Made by a program: the position numbers and the translations under genes. A stretch of DNA of 64,000 nucleotides from CAWBBA01 sp963741625 (GTDB taxonomy: Bacteria > Desulfobacterota > Desulfomonilia > Desulfomonilales > Desulfomonilaceae), in contig CAVUIT010000009.1 of NCBI GenBank assembly GCA_963741625.1, forward strand, positions 372,001 through 436,000, read 5' to 3'. The notes under the pieces were generated by a model that was given only the letters and a program-made list of their open reading frames with translations, did not search any database and was not told the DNA's origin. This document shows, in pieces, positions 35,525 through 44,426 of the stretch (position 1 is its first letter; the number at the start of each line of letters is the position of its first letter).

Positions 35525-37356
35525 TATGCTGTCAGACCGATCTGTTTCTCTTTGAAATGAGCACGGATTCGTTCCACATCCTTTTGGCCGATGCCGGGAA
35601 CAGCCGCAATATCCTCGTCAGTGGCTGCGAGCAACTTTCTTACGCTGCCGAATGCTCTCAGAAGTGCCTGGCGTTTCTTCGGGCCTATTCCGGGAATTTG
35701 GTCCAAGGCCGAGCTTATCACAGCTTTCGTTCTACTCTTGGTGTGAAACGTGTGCGCGAATCTGTGGGCCTCATCCCGAACCCTCATGAGAAGCATCAGG
35801 CCGGAGTCACCCCTGGGGAAGACGACCGGGTTCTTTCTGTTGGGGAGATAGAAACGCTCTTCCTCGCCCTCGCCGCGGGCTTTAGCGATAGCCGCGATAG
35901 CCGGCGTCTCTTCTCCCGGATTTTCCCTAAGGGCCTGGGAAGCTGCATTGAGCTGAGACTTCCCCCCATCTATGAGGAACAGGTCCGGGAGCGGTTCTTG
36001 ATCCCTGTGTGACACGCGGCGAGTAATAGTCTGGTGGATCATTCCCGGATCGTCCTGATCGGGAAATCCCTTGATCTTGTACTTTCTGTAGCCGGACTTT
36101 TCCGGTTCCCCATCCCTGAAAGATACTTTCACCCCTACAGGTTGGCTCCCTGCTATGTTGGAGATGTCGTACCCTTCGATAAGCCGGGGAGGGGAGGGAA
36201 GGTGCAGCTTTGAAGCAATCCTCTCCAGCGCCTTCTCCACGGAGTCCTTCTGAGCTTCTCGCAAAAGGGCGTCCTCCGCATTTTTGAGGGCCAGCCGCAT
36301 CAGGCGGTCCCCCTGACCGCGCAGGGGGACCCTCACAGTCACCTTGTTGCCGCGCAGTTCGGAGAGCCAAGCCTCTATAAGCTGCGGCTGTTCGATAGGC
36401 CGCGACACGAGCACTTCCTTGGGAACAAATGCGGCCGAGCCATAGTATTGTTTGATGGATGAAGCCAACACTTCCTCGGCATCGAGGGCTGGGTTTCGGA
36501 AAAAGAAGGACTCTCCCGAGAGGAGATTACCCTTGCGAAACGATAGTATTGCCACCGCGAAGTTCTGAGCATCACCCTCAGCTAACGCTATGACGTCCTG
36601 ATCCTTTAGGTGAAAAAACGAGACATTCTGGGCTTCCAGGGTCCGGTCCAATGCCGCAAGCAGATCTCTGATCCTCGCGGCCTCCTCGAAGCGAAGCTCG
36701 GTGGCCGCAGCGTCCATTTCACGCTTGAGGGTCTTGAACAGATCTTCGGCCCTTCCTTGCAGTAGCAGTGCGACCCCTTCCACCATGCGGCGGTACTCTT
36801 CCGGGTCCACTTTTCCTGCGCAGGGGCATAGACAACGCCTCATTTGACAGTTCAGACACGGCCTCGTACAGGTTGCCAGTTGTCTTTCGGTACATTGACG
36901 CAGGGGAAAGAGCCTTCGGATAAAATTCAGTGTGATACGAGCGTCTCGAGCTGACGAATAGGGGCCGAAGTACCGTTCGCCGTCGGGTTTGATCTTTTGA
37001 GTGCGCACCAGCGTGAGCCTGGGAAAAAGATGAGACACGTTAAGCCTGAGGGAAAAGAAGGATTTGTCGTCTCGCAGATTGACATTGTACTTTGGCCTGT
37101 GCTCCTTGATAAGATTATTTTCGAGAATTAAAGCCTCTTTTTCAGTCTCTGTCAGGATGGTTCGGATGGTGTCCACGCGTTCCATAAGGTAGTGAATAGA
37201 GGGTCTCTCGTCACCGCCTTTGACAAAGTAGCTCCGGATACGGTTCTTGAGATTTCCAGCTTTCCCCACGTACAATATCTCTCCCCTGCGGTCGGCCATA
37301 AGGTAAACGCCGGGGCTGGTGGGAAGATTTTTCAGGAATTCTTCGTCAACTGGCAT
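35524..37356 (-). CDS. uvrC: Excinuclease ABC subunit C
   Basis: UvrC makes both incisions in nucleotide excision repair. This 610-residue protein has the N-terminal GIY-YIG nuclease (PGVYLMADRRGEILYVGKAG), a Cys cluster (CTRPCLNCQMRRCLCPCAGK), the UVR motif (EMDAAATELRFEEAARIRDL), the C-terminal RNase H-like endonuclease (PDLFLIDGGKSQLNAA) and tandem helix-hairpin-helix motifs (IPGIGPKKRQALLRAFG). I start at ATG 37356 (MPVDEEFLKNLP); the frame extends 78 codons further without homology and would overlap the divergent HTH gene. Confidence 0.96.
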   Translation of the reverse strand: MPVDEEFLKNLPTSPGVYLMADRRGEILYVGKAGNLKNRIRSYFVKGGDERPSIHYLMERVDTIRTILTETEKEALILENNLIKEHRPKYNVNLRDDKSFFSLRLNVSHLFPRLTLVRTQKIKPDGERYFGPYSSARDARITLNFIRRLFPLRQCTERQLATCTRPCLNCQMRRCLCPCAGKVDPEEYRRMVEGVALLLQGRAEDLFKTLKREMDAAATELRFEEAARIRDLLAALDRTLEAQNVSFFHLKDQDVIALAEGDAQNFAVAILSFRKGNLLSGESFFFRNPALDAEEVLASSIKQYYGSAAFVPKEVLVSRPIEQPQLIEAWLSELRGNKVTVRVPLRGQGDRLMRLALKNAEDALLREAQKDSVEKALERIASKLHLPSPPRLIEGYDISNIAGSQPVGVKVSFRDGEPEKSGYRKYKIKGFPDQDDPGMIHQTITRRVSHRDQEPLPDLFLIDGGKSQLNAASQALRENPGEETPAIAAIAKARGEGEEERFYLPNRKNPVVFPRGDSGLMLLMRVRDEAHRFAHTFHTKSRTKAVISSALDQIPGIGPKKRQALLRAFGSVRKLLAATDEDIAAVPGIGQKDVERIRAHFKEKQIGLTA

Positions 37357-37550
37357 GGCATTAGTCGTTGAGTAGGTACCGCAAGTTAGGGTTTGCGGTC
37401 GCTGCTCGGTTTCTCGAAAGGGCCGGAGAATCGGGATCGTAACGATTGATAGCCCTTGATTGCGATGAGCAAAATCTGCTAATAATAAATATTTCCGGCG
37501 GTGGCCTGTTGTCAACCTCAGACCGCGCCGGGCTGCATGGAGATTACCAC

Positions 37551-37952
37551 ATGAAGAAAAATGAAGACCGAAAAATCGCCGAACAGACATTCTTGAGCGA
37601 TCGCGGGCGCATCACCAATAAAGAACTCGCCAAAAAGCTGGGGATTCATCCGGCGACTGTGGCACGCTGGAAGAAGCTTGATGAATGGGACATGAAGCTA
37701 GTCCAATCTGTAACGTCGCCCGAGGGGTCAGCAGGGTTGGAGGAAGATTTTTATAAAGTGGACCTGCGTCACATTACCCTGCTCAATGAGCGAATCGACG
37801 CATACTTGCAGAAAAAGGAACTCCTACCCACTGAGATCCTGGAGCTGGCTGAGGCAAAATACCATCTCATGAATTGCATGGAGATAATCAGCGATCAGAT
37901 GAGATACCCAGTTATGGATGAATTCCAAGAGGAAGAAGAAGACTTTGATTGA
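37551..37952 (+). CDS. Helix-turn-helix protein, phage terminase small-subunit-like, upstream of porG
   Basis: The 133-residue protein opens with MKKNEDRKIAEQTFLSDRGR and a helix-turn-helix (ITNKELAKKLGIHPATVARW, about 23-42) like that in phage terminase small subunits (phBC6A51-type). The rest is helical and ends in an acidic tail (EEEEDFD). No other phage gene is near. It ends 21 nt before porG on the same strand, so it is probably cotranscribed and may regulate the por operon; this is inference. ATG 37551 follows GGAG; in-frame codons back to 37446 are unsupported and overlap the uvrC upstream region. Confidence 0.65.
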   Translation: MKKNEDRKIAEQTFLSDRGRITNKELAKKLGIHPATVARWKKLDEWDMKLVQSVTSPEGSAGLEEDFYKVDLRHITLLNERIDAYLQKKELLPTEILELAEAKYHLMNCMEIISDQMRYPVMDEFQEEEEDFD

Positions 37953-37973
37953 CTCTCGCCGAAAGGGGCAACC

Positions 37974-38522
37974 ATGATTGAAATGAGATTTCACGGCAGA
38001 GGCGGCCAGGGCGCAGTGACCTCAGCCGAACTTGTTGCTCAGGCGGCAATTGCTACGGGAAAGTACGCAACCGCCTTTCCAAGCTTCGGTCCGGAAAGAA
38101 GAGGCGCGCCTGTCGTCGCGTTCGCAAGGGTTGACGATCAGCCTATCCGGATGAGGTCCAAGGTTTACAACCCGGACGCTGTGATCGTCCTTGACCCCTC
38201 GCTTTTGGACATTGCCAACCCTACCGAGGGCCTGCGCAAGGAGGGGATTCTGATCATTAACTCGTCCCACGATCCGGATTCGATCAGAAAGCATCTTTCG
38301 TACAACGGAAGGATGGCGATCGTTGATGCGGGAACTATCGCGCGGGAAGTATTGGGATTGCCAATCACGAACACCACCATGGTTGGAGCGCTTCTAAAAG
38401 GAACAAACCTGCTTACCGTAGAAGAACTTGAAGAACCCTTTACAAAGCGCTTCGGCAAAATAGCGGCGAGGAATATCCAGGCAATGAAAAGGGCCTATGA
38501 GGAGACCAGGGTAATTGGATAA
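37974..38522 (+). CDS. porG: 2-oxoacid:ferredoxin oxidoreductase, gamma subunit
   Basis: The 182-residue gamma subunit has the family N-terminus MRFHGRGGQGAVTSAELVAQ, then FPSFGPERRGAPVVAFARVD and the closing GKIAARNIQAMKRAYEET. It belongs to the CoA-binding part of pyruvate (or related 2-oxoacid):ferredoxin oxidoreductase. First catalytic gene of the porGDAB operon. Ribosome binding site is AAAGGGG, starting 12 nt before the ATG. Confidence 0.93.
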   Translation: MIEMRFHGRGGQGAVTSAELVAQAAIATGKYATAFPSFGPERRGAPVVAFARVDDQPIRMRSKVYNPDAVIVLDPSLLDIANPTEGLRKEGILIINSSHDPDSIRKHLSYNGRMAIVDAGTIAREVLGLPITNTTMVGALLKGTNLLTVEELEEPFTKRFGKIAARNIQAMKRAYEETRVIG

Positions 38523-38590
38523 ATAGATGGATTATCCGAGTATCCCGAAATCGTGCTGTGCCTGGCACCCGTTCAAAAGGGAGGACTACT

Positions 38591-38887
38591 GTGACTAAAC
38601 CCATGGATCAAATCAAATGGCAAGAGGTGGAGCCCGGAGGGGTGATCACCGAGCCTGGCAATGCCTCATGCTATCACACTGGAACCTGGCGGTCTGAGAG
38701 GCCGGTATATCTTGAAGAAAAGTGCATCCGGTGCTGGAGATGCTACATAATGTGCCCGGATGCGGCCATTTCCCCTGACTACGAGAATAATTGCATGGTT
38801 TGGCACTATGATTATTGCAAAGGTTGCGGAATCTGCTCGTATGAGTGCCCCGTAGACGCAATTGAAATTGTAGAGGAGGGGAAGTGA
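38591..38887 (+). CDS. porD: 2-oxoacid:ferredoxin oxidoreductase, delta (ferredoxin) subunit
   Basis: The 98-residue subunit carries two 4Fe-4S clusters: CIRCWRCYIMCP and CKGCGICSYECPVDA. It passes electrons from the TPP site to external ferredoxin. The GTG start at 38591 is chosen because GGGAGGA lies 5 nt upstream; the frame's earlier GTG at 38558 has no such site. Its TGA stop overlaps the porA ATG (TGATG). Confidence 0.93.
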   Translation: MTKPMDQIKWQEVEPGGVITEPGNASCYHTGTWRSERPVYLEEKCIRCWRCYIMCPDAAISPDYENNCMVWHYDYCKGCGICSYECPVDAIEIVEEGK

Positions 38888-40050
38888 TGGGCAAGAGAGT
38901 TGGAATTGAAGTTTCCATCGCCGCGGCCGAAGCTGTCGGACTTTGCGACACAGACGTTGTGGCTGCCTATCCAATCACGCCACAAACACATGTGGTCGAG
39001 CATTTATCGGAGATGGTGGCCAATGGGCACCTGGACGCGGAGTTTGTTCCCGTGGAGTCGGAACATTCTGCTATGAGCGTCTGCTGCGGGTCTGCTGCCA
39101 CGGGAGCGAGGACCTTCACTGCGACAGCGTCTCAAGGGTTGGCCCTTATGGCGGAGATCGTGTTCATCGCGGCTTCCATGAGGCTCCCCATGGTTATGTT
39201 CTTGTCGAACCGGGCTTTGAGCGCCCCCTTATCAATCTGGAACGATCACTCGGATACCATGATGGTCCGTGATGCGGGGTGGATTCACGTATTTTGCGAA
39301 AACGGTCAGGAAGTCTACGACGCGATGTTCCACGCGTTCCGGGTCGCGGAAGATCAGAAGGTTTCGCTACCAGTAATGGTCAATGTTGACGGTTTCACCC
39401 TAACTCACGTAATTGAACCGATTGAGTTTTGGACCAAGGAGATGGCCGCAAAGTATCTTCCGCGGTTCAAACCTCTCAACCGGCTTCATCCGGACAAAGT
39501 GGTCTCCATGGGTGCGTTTGGCATGCCGGAAATCTACGTGGAACAGAAGATGGCCCATGACCATGTCTTAATCCAGTCCAAAGATGTCATTGTGAAAGCA
39601 TGGGAAGAGCTGGAACAACTAACCGGACGCCATTATAAGCCGGTCGAAACCTATAAGGTTGAGGGAGCCGAAACCCTCATCGTCGGGATGGGCTCTATCT
39701 GTGAAACTGCTTCGATAGCTGTGGACCGCATGAGGGAACAAGGTAAAAAGGTGGGTCTGGTGAAGCTGCGACTATGGCGTCCCCTGCCGATGGATGAAAT
39801 CCGAAAAGTCCTTGCCCCGGCAAATGATGTTGTAGTTCTGGATCGGTCCATGTCCCTCGGCGCAGCGAATGCACCAGTGACTTCGGAATTGCGGACAGTC
39901 ATGTATCACGAACCGCAAAGACCAAAAATCCACTGCATGATAGCAGGGCTTGGAGGGAGAGACGTCACCCCGGACGATGTTTCAAACATGGTTGACATGG
40001 CGCTTTCTGAGTCCACCTACGGATACCACCTATATGGCGTTCGTGGTTAG
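38887..40050 (+). CDS. porA: 2-oxoacid:ferredoxin oxidoreductase, alpha subunit (pyruvate type likely)
   Basis: The 387-residue alpha subunit has the TPP-side domain (AAYPITPQTHVVEHLSEMVA, VPVESEHSAMSVCCGSAATG, FTATASQGLALMAEI) and the C-terminal domain (VGMGSICETASIAVDRMREQ; VLDRSMSLGAANAP). The Y-P-I-T-P-Q-T motif is typical of PorA and VorA. Pyruvate is the most likely substrate, but 2-oxoisovalerate or other 2-oxoacids cannot be excluded. It oxidises the 2-oxoacid to acyl-CoA plus CO2 with reduced ferredoxin, a core step of anaerobic energy metabolism. Confidence 0.93.
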   Translation: MGKRVGIEVSIAAAEAVGLCDTDVVAAYPITPQTHVVEHLSEMVANGHLDAEFVPVESEHSAMSVCCGSAATGARTFTATASQGLALMAEIVFIAASMRLPMVMFLSNRALSAPLSIWNDHSDTMMVRDAGWIHVFCENGQEVYDAMFHAFRVAEDQKVSLPVMVNVDGFTLTHVIEPIEFWTKEMAAKYLPRFKPLNRLHPDKVVSMGAFGMPEIYVEQKMAHDHVLIQSKDVIVKAWEELEQLTGRHYKPVETYKVEGAETLIVGMGSICETASIAVDRMREQGKKVGLVKLRLWRPLPMDEIRKVLAPANDVVVLDRSMSLGAANAPVTSELRTVMYHEPQRPKIHCMIAGLGGRDVTPDDVSNMVDMALSESTYGYHLYGVRG

Positions 40051-40077
40051 CCGATCGATATCTTTAGGGAGAATCCC

Positions 40078-41059
40078 ATGGCTGAAGCAAGCAAGAAAAA
40101 AGTATTGAAACCTCTCAAGAATTTTCCTACTGAAGAAGTACATAAACCAAGGGCATCGTGCATGCCAGGGCTGCGCGGAAGTCTTGGCGGTCCGACATGT
40201 GCTCAAAGCGATCGGGCCCGACGTGGTCATGGCCATGGCCACAGGATGCATGGAGATCATCTCATCGCCGTACCCTTTAACTTCCTGGAATATCCCATGG
40301 ATTCATGTGGCCTTCGAAAACGCGGCCGCGGTGGCCTCAGGAGTAGAATCGGGGCTGAAGGTGTTGAGGCGCAAGGGGCGCATCCCGGACCGAGACATCA
40401 CTGTTCTGGCGATGGGGGGCGATGGAGGGACGGCCGACATAGGATTTCAGGCCCTTTCGGGAATGATGGAGCGTGGCCACAAAGTGATATATGTGTGCGT
40501 CGATAACGAGGCATACATGAACACGGGGGTGCAGCGTTCTTCTTCGACCCCGTTCGGGGCCTCTACTACTACGTCTCCAGCAGGAAGGGTCACGCCATCC
40601 GGCCAGACCACTTGGAAGAAAGATATGACAGCCATCGCAGCAGCCCACGGCATACCATACACGGCAACCGCCTGCCCCAGCTACTACACGGATTTGATGA
40701 AGAAGGTTCAAAAAGCAAAAGAGGCCGATGGTCCGGCTTACCTCCATGTCTTGTCGGTCTGCGCCACCGGCTGGAGGATACCCCCCAAGAAATCGATTGA
40801 GTACGGCAAATTGGCCGTGGATTCAGGGGTCTTCCCCCTGTATGAAGTCGAAAACGGCGTTTGGAAGATGAGCCGAAAGCCCAAGCAGCTCTTGCCTGTC
40901 GGGGACTACTTCAAGGGTCAGGGCAGGTACCGCCACCTGGACGATAAGCTCATTGCCTACATTCAGGGAAAAGTGAATGAAAAATGGGACCGACTCTTGA
41001 AACTTAGTGAAGCAACAGATGATGGCGGCAAATCGGCTACTGAGGAAACGACAGAATAG
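40078..41059 (+). CDS. porB: 2-oxoacid:ferredoxin oxidoreductase, beta subunit (one apparent frameshift)
   Basis: The TPP-binding beta subunit. The core is VVMAMATGCMEIISSPYPLT, then MGGDGGTADIGFQALSGMME with the DN(E)AYMNTG metal-binding stretch and STPFGASTTTSPAG. The N-terminus from ATG 40078 (MAEASKKKVLKPLKNFPTEE) is in a different frame. Deleting one A near 40149 gives HKPGHRACQGCAEVLAVRHV, restoring the conserved Cys pair of the proximal cluster. Corrected length about 326 residues. Last gene of porGDAB. Confidence 0.9.
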
Positions 41060-41396
41060 CGGATGCAAACAAGCTCCTGAACCAGATGGCCACACGCTGG
41101 AGACGTTGCTAAACGAAACGTCCATTTGGCCGTCTGGGGCAGGCGCAGGAATCCTTGTACGGAGCGAAGGGCCTTCGCCCTCATTTGGGCGACCACCGGT
41201 CGCCCCTACAACCCCCGATCAAGTCCAGGGTGACGGTCTCATCCTCACAAATCGGACAAAAAGTTTGGCAACTGCTATAGAGTTCAAAGCATCAAAATGG
41301 AGAATCTTCCTCAGTTCAAAGAAGCTTCCCCCGATTCTTGTTTGAAGACAATTGGTATTACGTCACCCTTGCCAAGCCCGCCCTGTCCCTAATATT
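41060..41396. repeat. Intergenic region with a solo MITE-like end and hairpins
   Basis: This 337-nt convergent gap has a hairpin block at about 41167-41207 (CGAAGGGCCTTCG; GGGCGACCACCGGTCGCCC). At 41247-41279 it has CAAATCGGACAAA...TTTGGCAACTGCTATA, matching the inverted ends of the element at 11617-11851. No gene. Confidence 0.55.
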
Positions 41397-42281
41397 TTAT
41401 TTGTGAATCAACGTGTATTTCTCCACCATGTGGTCCGGATAGTACGATTCTTTGGCTTTCCGCAGATTCTCCAGGCCAAGGTCCTGCTCGCGATTTATAT
41501 ATTTTACTCCCGACCATTCCTCAGCGCAGAAAAGCTGGTTGATAGCAGCATACAAGCCGGGGATGTCGGGATTGGCCTTCTCAATGTGGATGACAGCGGT
41601 GTCCGGATTAAGGGGCTCGCCGAGTGCGAACGCTTCTACCTTGGAGTCGATGGATATCGCACCGCCCTTGAAACCCAACTCCTTAAAATGAAATATCGCT
41701 TCGTAAATTGCACGGTCTTCGTGGAGAAGGTCCGGGTCCTCAAGGCAGTCCCTCAATTCGCACCAATCTTCCTGCAGCCCTAGAAATGATTCAGCCAAAT
41801 CGTCATCAAGACTCCGATACTCAAAATCATAATTCTTCTTGAATCTGTTCACGTGGTTCTTTTTTCTATGGAATTTGTTCCCGGGTAATTTTATTAAATT
41901 CTCTGCAAGATACACGTAATCACTGTTATCACGGTCATATATGATTTCGTAATGATCTGAATCCACATAACTATCTACAAAATCTTTGCCTACACGTGAA
42001 ATCTTCGGTTCCGGCGAGACTTCTTGGAGTTGCCGTGATAGGTGTAGCAGCGCGTCTTCCTTATTTCCCGGTCCCACCGGTGGTAATCCGAAGGGGGCTT
42101 GATCGACCGGCCGTAAAATTATCAGCAGACAGTCATCCCGTGTGCTCCACCCTGGTTGATACCGGTAGCGCCACATGAAGAGGTTGGTAAACGTCAATTC
42201 GGACGTGCGGGGGGGATCTTCAGCAAAAAAATCGTCAAACACCTTCTTGTCGGTCAGTTCGATCTGTTTGAAGTCAGTCAT
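41397..42281 (-). CDS. DUF2156-domain protein (GNAT-like, aminoacyl-lipid transferase-related)
   Basis: This 294-residue protein matches the DUF2156 family (C-terminal fold of phosphatidylglycerol lysyltransferases). Motifs: SELTFTNLFMWRYRYQPGWS, KLPGNKFHRKKNHVNRFKKN, FKGGAISIDSKVEAFALGEP and ALYAAINQLF-like region followed by YINREQDLGLENLRKAKESY. It has no membrane domain, so it is not MprF itself; an acyl- or aminoacyl-transferase role is likely but unproven. Start ATG 42281 has AGGAG 7 nt upstream. Confidence 0.8.
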   Translation of the reverse strand: MTDFKQIELTDKKVFDDFFAEDPPRTSELTFTNLFMWRYRYQPGWSTRDDCLLIILRPVDQAPFGLPPVGPGNKEDALLHLSRQLQEVSPEPKISRVGKDFVDSYVDSDHYEIIYDRDNSDYVYLAENLIKLPGNKFHRKKNHVNRFKKNYDFEYRSLDDDLAESFLGLQEDWCELRDCLEDPDLLHEDRAIYEAIFHFKELGFKGGAISIDSKVEAFALGEPLNPDTAVIHIEKANPDIPGLYAAINQLFCAEEWSGVKYINREQDLGLENLRKAKESYYPDHMVEKYTLIHK

Positions 42282-42325
42282 CGAAAGACTCCTATGCCTT
42301 ACGCTGCGCCCTGGCGGGCGACCGC

Positions 42326-43429
42326 TCAACGTCGGTGGAAACGGGCGACAATATTGCGAACCAACGTAGCATACTCATCCCCGATCTGTTGCCAAGAGAA
42401 GTTTTCCTCAGCCATTCTCCTGGCTCGATTTCCCATCTCTGCAAGGGTTTCAGAGGAAATTTTCGTCACTTCCTCCATGGTCCGAGCCATGGCTTCAGGC
42501 GAGGGGTCCGATACGAAGCCACAATCGTATTTTCTGACGAAATCCGCTGTCTCATCCACGTCGTTGACCATGATTGGCCTTCCCATCGCCGCATATTCAG
42601 CGAATTTTGTCGGAAAAGCATGACGAAGAGCAGGATGGCTGATCCTGGGTATAATGAAAACGGCAACGGATCTCAATATGTTTATGAGCGAAACCCTGTC
42701 GGTCTTGTCAACGAGCTCCACCCGATCGCCGAACTTTTCGGCACACTGCTGTTTGATAGACAGATCGTCTTGCGTGAAGCCTACCAGGAGGAGCCGTATA
42801 TTGCGATTTTTGATTCTGTCAAAGGCCTCGACCAGGTTGTCTATGTTTTGCCAGATCTGGAACGCGCCGGCGTACGCAAAGGTGAACCGGGGATTCTCAG
42901 GAAAGGGGAGTTGGCGAAACAGATCCAGATCAACCCCGTTGCGTATGATTCCCACTCGATCTTTGGACAAACCTTGCCGTATGAGCGCTTCTGTGTGCGT
43001 CTCGGAGACGGTCACAACATAATCAGCGCATGCCATAGCCATCCGCGAAACAATTCTGACCCTTAAAGACGCGCTTGTAACGCGGCCCGAAGAAGCCATC
43101 TGCCGTTCGAGCGCCGACTGGGCAATAGAATCACCGTGGACATCGTATATGATAGGGGCCTTAACAAAAGGCCGACAGAAGAACATTGCCTGGCCGGCGC
43201 CTTCGCAGCCTGTGTAGATAAAGTCATATTTCCTGAGAGTTCTGATCCAAAGGGGCATGAAGAAAGAGGCAGCGGTCTGTTTACGCAGAGTGAAGTTGTC
43301 CTTCATGTACAAGAAGTCACAGGCGATGGACCGCTTCACCAGACACTCAGCTAGACTTTTTACTCGATGAGTGTATGCGGAAGTGTCCTTCGAGTCCGTC
43401 TGAGATACCACGAGGCCCTTGAGATCCAT
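42326..43429 (-). CDS. Glycosyltransferase, GT4 family
   Basis: This 367-residue retaining glycosyltransferase has two Rossmann folds. The C-terminal donor-binding half includes FTFAYAGAFQIWQNIDNLVE, IPRISHPALRHAFPTKFAEY and MGRPIMVNDVDETADFV; the acceptor half has YDVHGDSIAQSALERQM and VVTVSETHTEALI. The GT4 EX7E region is degenerate (Ala-Phe-Pro-Thr-Lys-Phe-Ala-Glu). Likely adds a sugar to a surface glycan. It follows nothing on its strand; the DUF2156 gene is 44 nt downstream. Confidence 0.85.
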   Translation of the reverse strand: MDLKGLVVSQTDSKDTSAYTHRVKSLAECLVKRSIACDFLYMKDNFTLRKQTAASFFMPLWIRTLRKYDFIYTGCEGAGQAMFFCRPFVKAPIIYDVHGDSIAQSALERQMASSGRVTSASLRVRIVSRMAMACADYVVTVSETHTEALIRQGLSKDRVGIIRNGVDLDLFRQLPFPENPRFTFAYAGAFQIWQNIDNLVEAFDRIKNRNIRLLLVGFTQDDLSIKQQCAEKFGDRVELVDKTDRVSLINILRSVAVFIIPRISHPALRHAFPTKFAEYAAMGRPIMVNDVDETADFVRKYDCGFVSDPSPEAMARTMEEVTKISSETLAEMGNRARRMAEENFSWQQIGDEYATLVRNIVARFHRR

Positions 43430-43510
43430 CAGGCGTCCTCCCAATTACTTACCTGATCCAAGGTAACCTGATATAAATGGAGAAAGCATAGGGAAAGGAG
43501 TTGGCACTAA

Positions 43511-43687
43511 ATGGGTGACGCAGAGCTAAAAGAGCTGATCATGAAAAGCCAGGAAAACCGCCGCATCTCATGCAAAGCCGCGTGTGACATAGCCGATCAG
43601 ACTGGAGCGTCGCGGAAGAAAATCGGCGAATTGCTCGACGAACTGGGAGTAAAGATACATTCGTGTCAATTGGGGTGCTTCAAGTAA
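43511..43687 (+). CDS. Small conserved-looking protein with C-terminal CQLGCF
   Basis: A 58-residue frame runs from ATG 43511 (AAAGGAG 10 nt upstream) to TAA 43685-43687. The sequence has MGDAELKELIMKSQENRRIS, a helix-turn-helix-like middle (CKAACDIADQTGASRKKIGE) and a C-terminal LLDELGVKIHSCQLGCFK. Four Cys residues include the spaced pair CQLGC. I have seen this C-terminal form in small anaerobe proteins but cannot name a family with certainty; a DNA- or metal-binding role is possible. It is convergent with pilP (11-nt gap). Confidence 0.6.
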   Translation: MGDAELKELIMKSQENRRISCKAACDIADQTGASRKKIGELLDELGVKIHSCQLGCFK

Positions 43688-43698
43688 CCTTGCCGACC

Positions 43699-44394
43699 TC
43701 AAAGCTCTCCAGCCTCTCGTGCCTCTCTGAAGAGGGGCATCACGACATCCTGGCGAGTCCTGTGGAGGTGAAGCGTTATGCCCTTGTTGGTGACTTGCGT
43801 TACCGTAGCGCCCCCGATCTGCATTCCAGGAGTTATAAAATAGCCCCGGCCATCGGGATCTTCGACCAGGCCCTTAAACTCACCTTCGCTCACCTGAATC
43901 ACTCCTACCAGCTTAAGCTGTGAGCGATCGAATCTGCACAAGGGCATGGAAGGAGGACACTCGCTCGGAAGGACCTCAGTCGGCGCTTTAAAGGGATTAC
44001 GCTCAGCCTGGAAGAACTCTGCGGCCTTCTTTTCTTGGGTCGGCATCAACTGTTGCATCGCGGGGGAGAGCTGGCCCGGGGTCCGTCTCTTCCCTTGCTG
44101 GGTCGCATACTGTGCGGGCTCAGTCTTCGTCGGCTCTCCCGCCGGCTTCTGTTCTGCAGGCGCAGACGGTTCGACGACGGGCGAGGCTTTTTCACCTGGT
44201 GTTCTTCTTATCGCGGGAACGAGCGACTGGGAGGACGCCTGCGGGGCTGCCGACAGAACCGGCGATCTCCTTCCAAGAATGCTGTCAATAGCCAAGTTGG
44301 CCTCTTCGCAACCGGCTAACGGCACGAGCACAAAGACAACCATGCCCAGATAAAATATCCTTCTCATCATGTGGGAATGTCGAAGGTGCTTCAT
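43699..44394 (-). CDS. pilP: Type IV pilus assembly lipoprotein PilP
   Basis: A lipoprotein signal (MRRIFYLGMVVFVLVPLAGC, lipobox LAGC) is followed by a Pro/Ala-rich linker (about 45-120) and the PilP beta-domain (RFDRSQLKLVGVIQVSEGEF; DGRGYFITPGMQIGGATVTQ). PilP links the inner membrane PilNO complex to the PilQ secretin. Start ATG 44394 follows AGAGG. pilQ, usually next, is absent at this locus. Confidence 0.9.
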   Translation of the reverse strand: MKHLRHSHMMRRIFYLGMVVFVLVPLAGCEEANLAIDSILGRRSPVLSAAPQASSQSLVPAIRRTPGEKASPVVEPSAPAEQKPAGEPTKTEPAQYATQQGKRRTPGQLSPAMQQLMPTQEKKAAEFFQAERNPFKAPTEVLPSECPPSMPLCRFDRSQLKLVGVIQVSEGEFKGLVEDPDGRGYFITPGMQIGGATVTQVTNKGITLHLHRTRQDVVMPLFREAREAGEL

Positions 44395-44426
44395 GCGGAA
44401 ACCTCTGGAATCCCGTCCCGTGTCTT

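Noticed and set aside
37551..37952. Prophage remnant because of the terminase-like HTH
   Set aside because: No other phage gene, integrase or attachment site is seen; the gene sits in the por operon.
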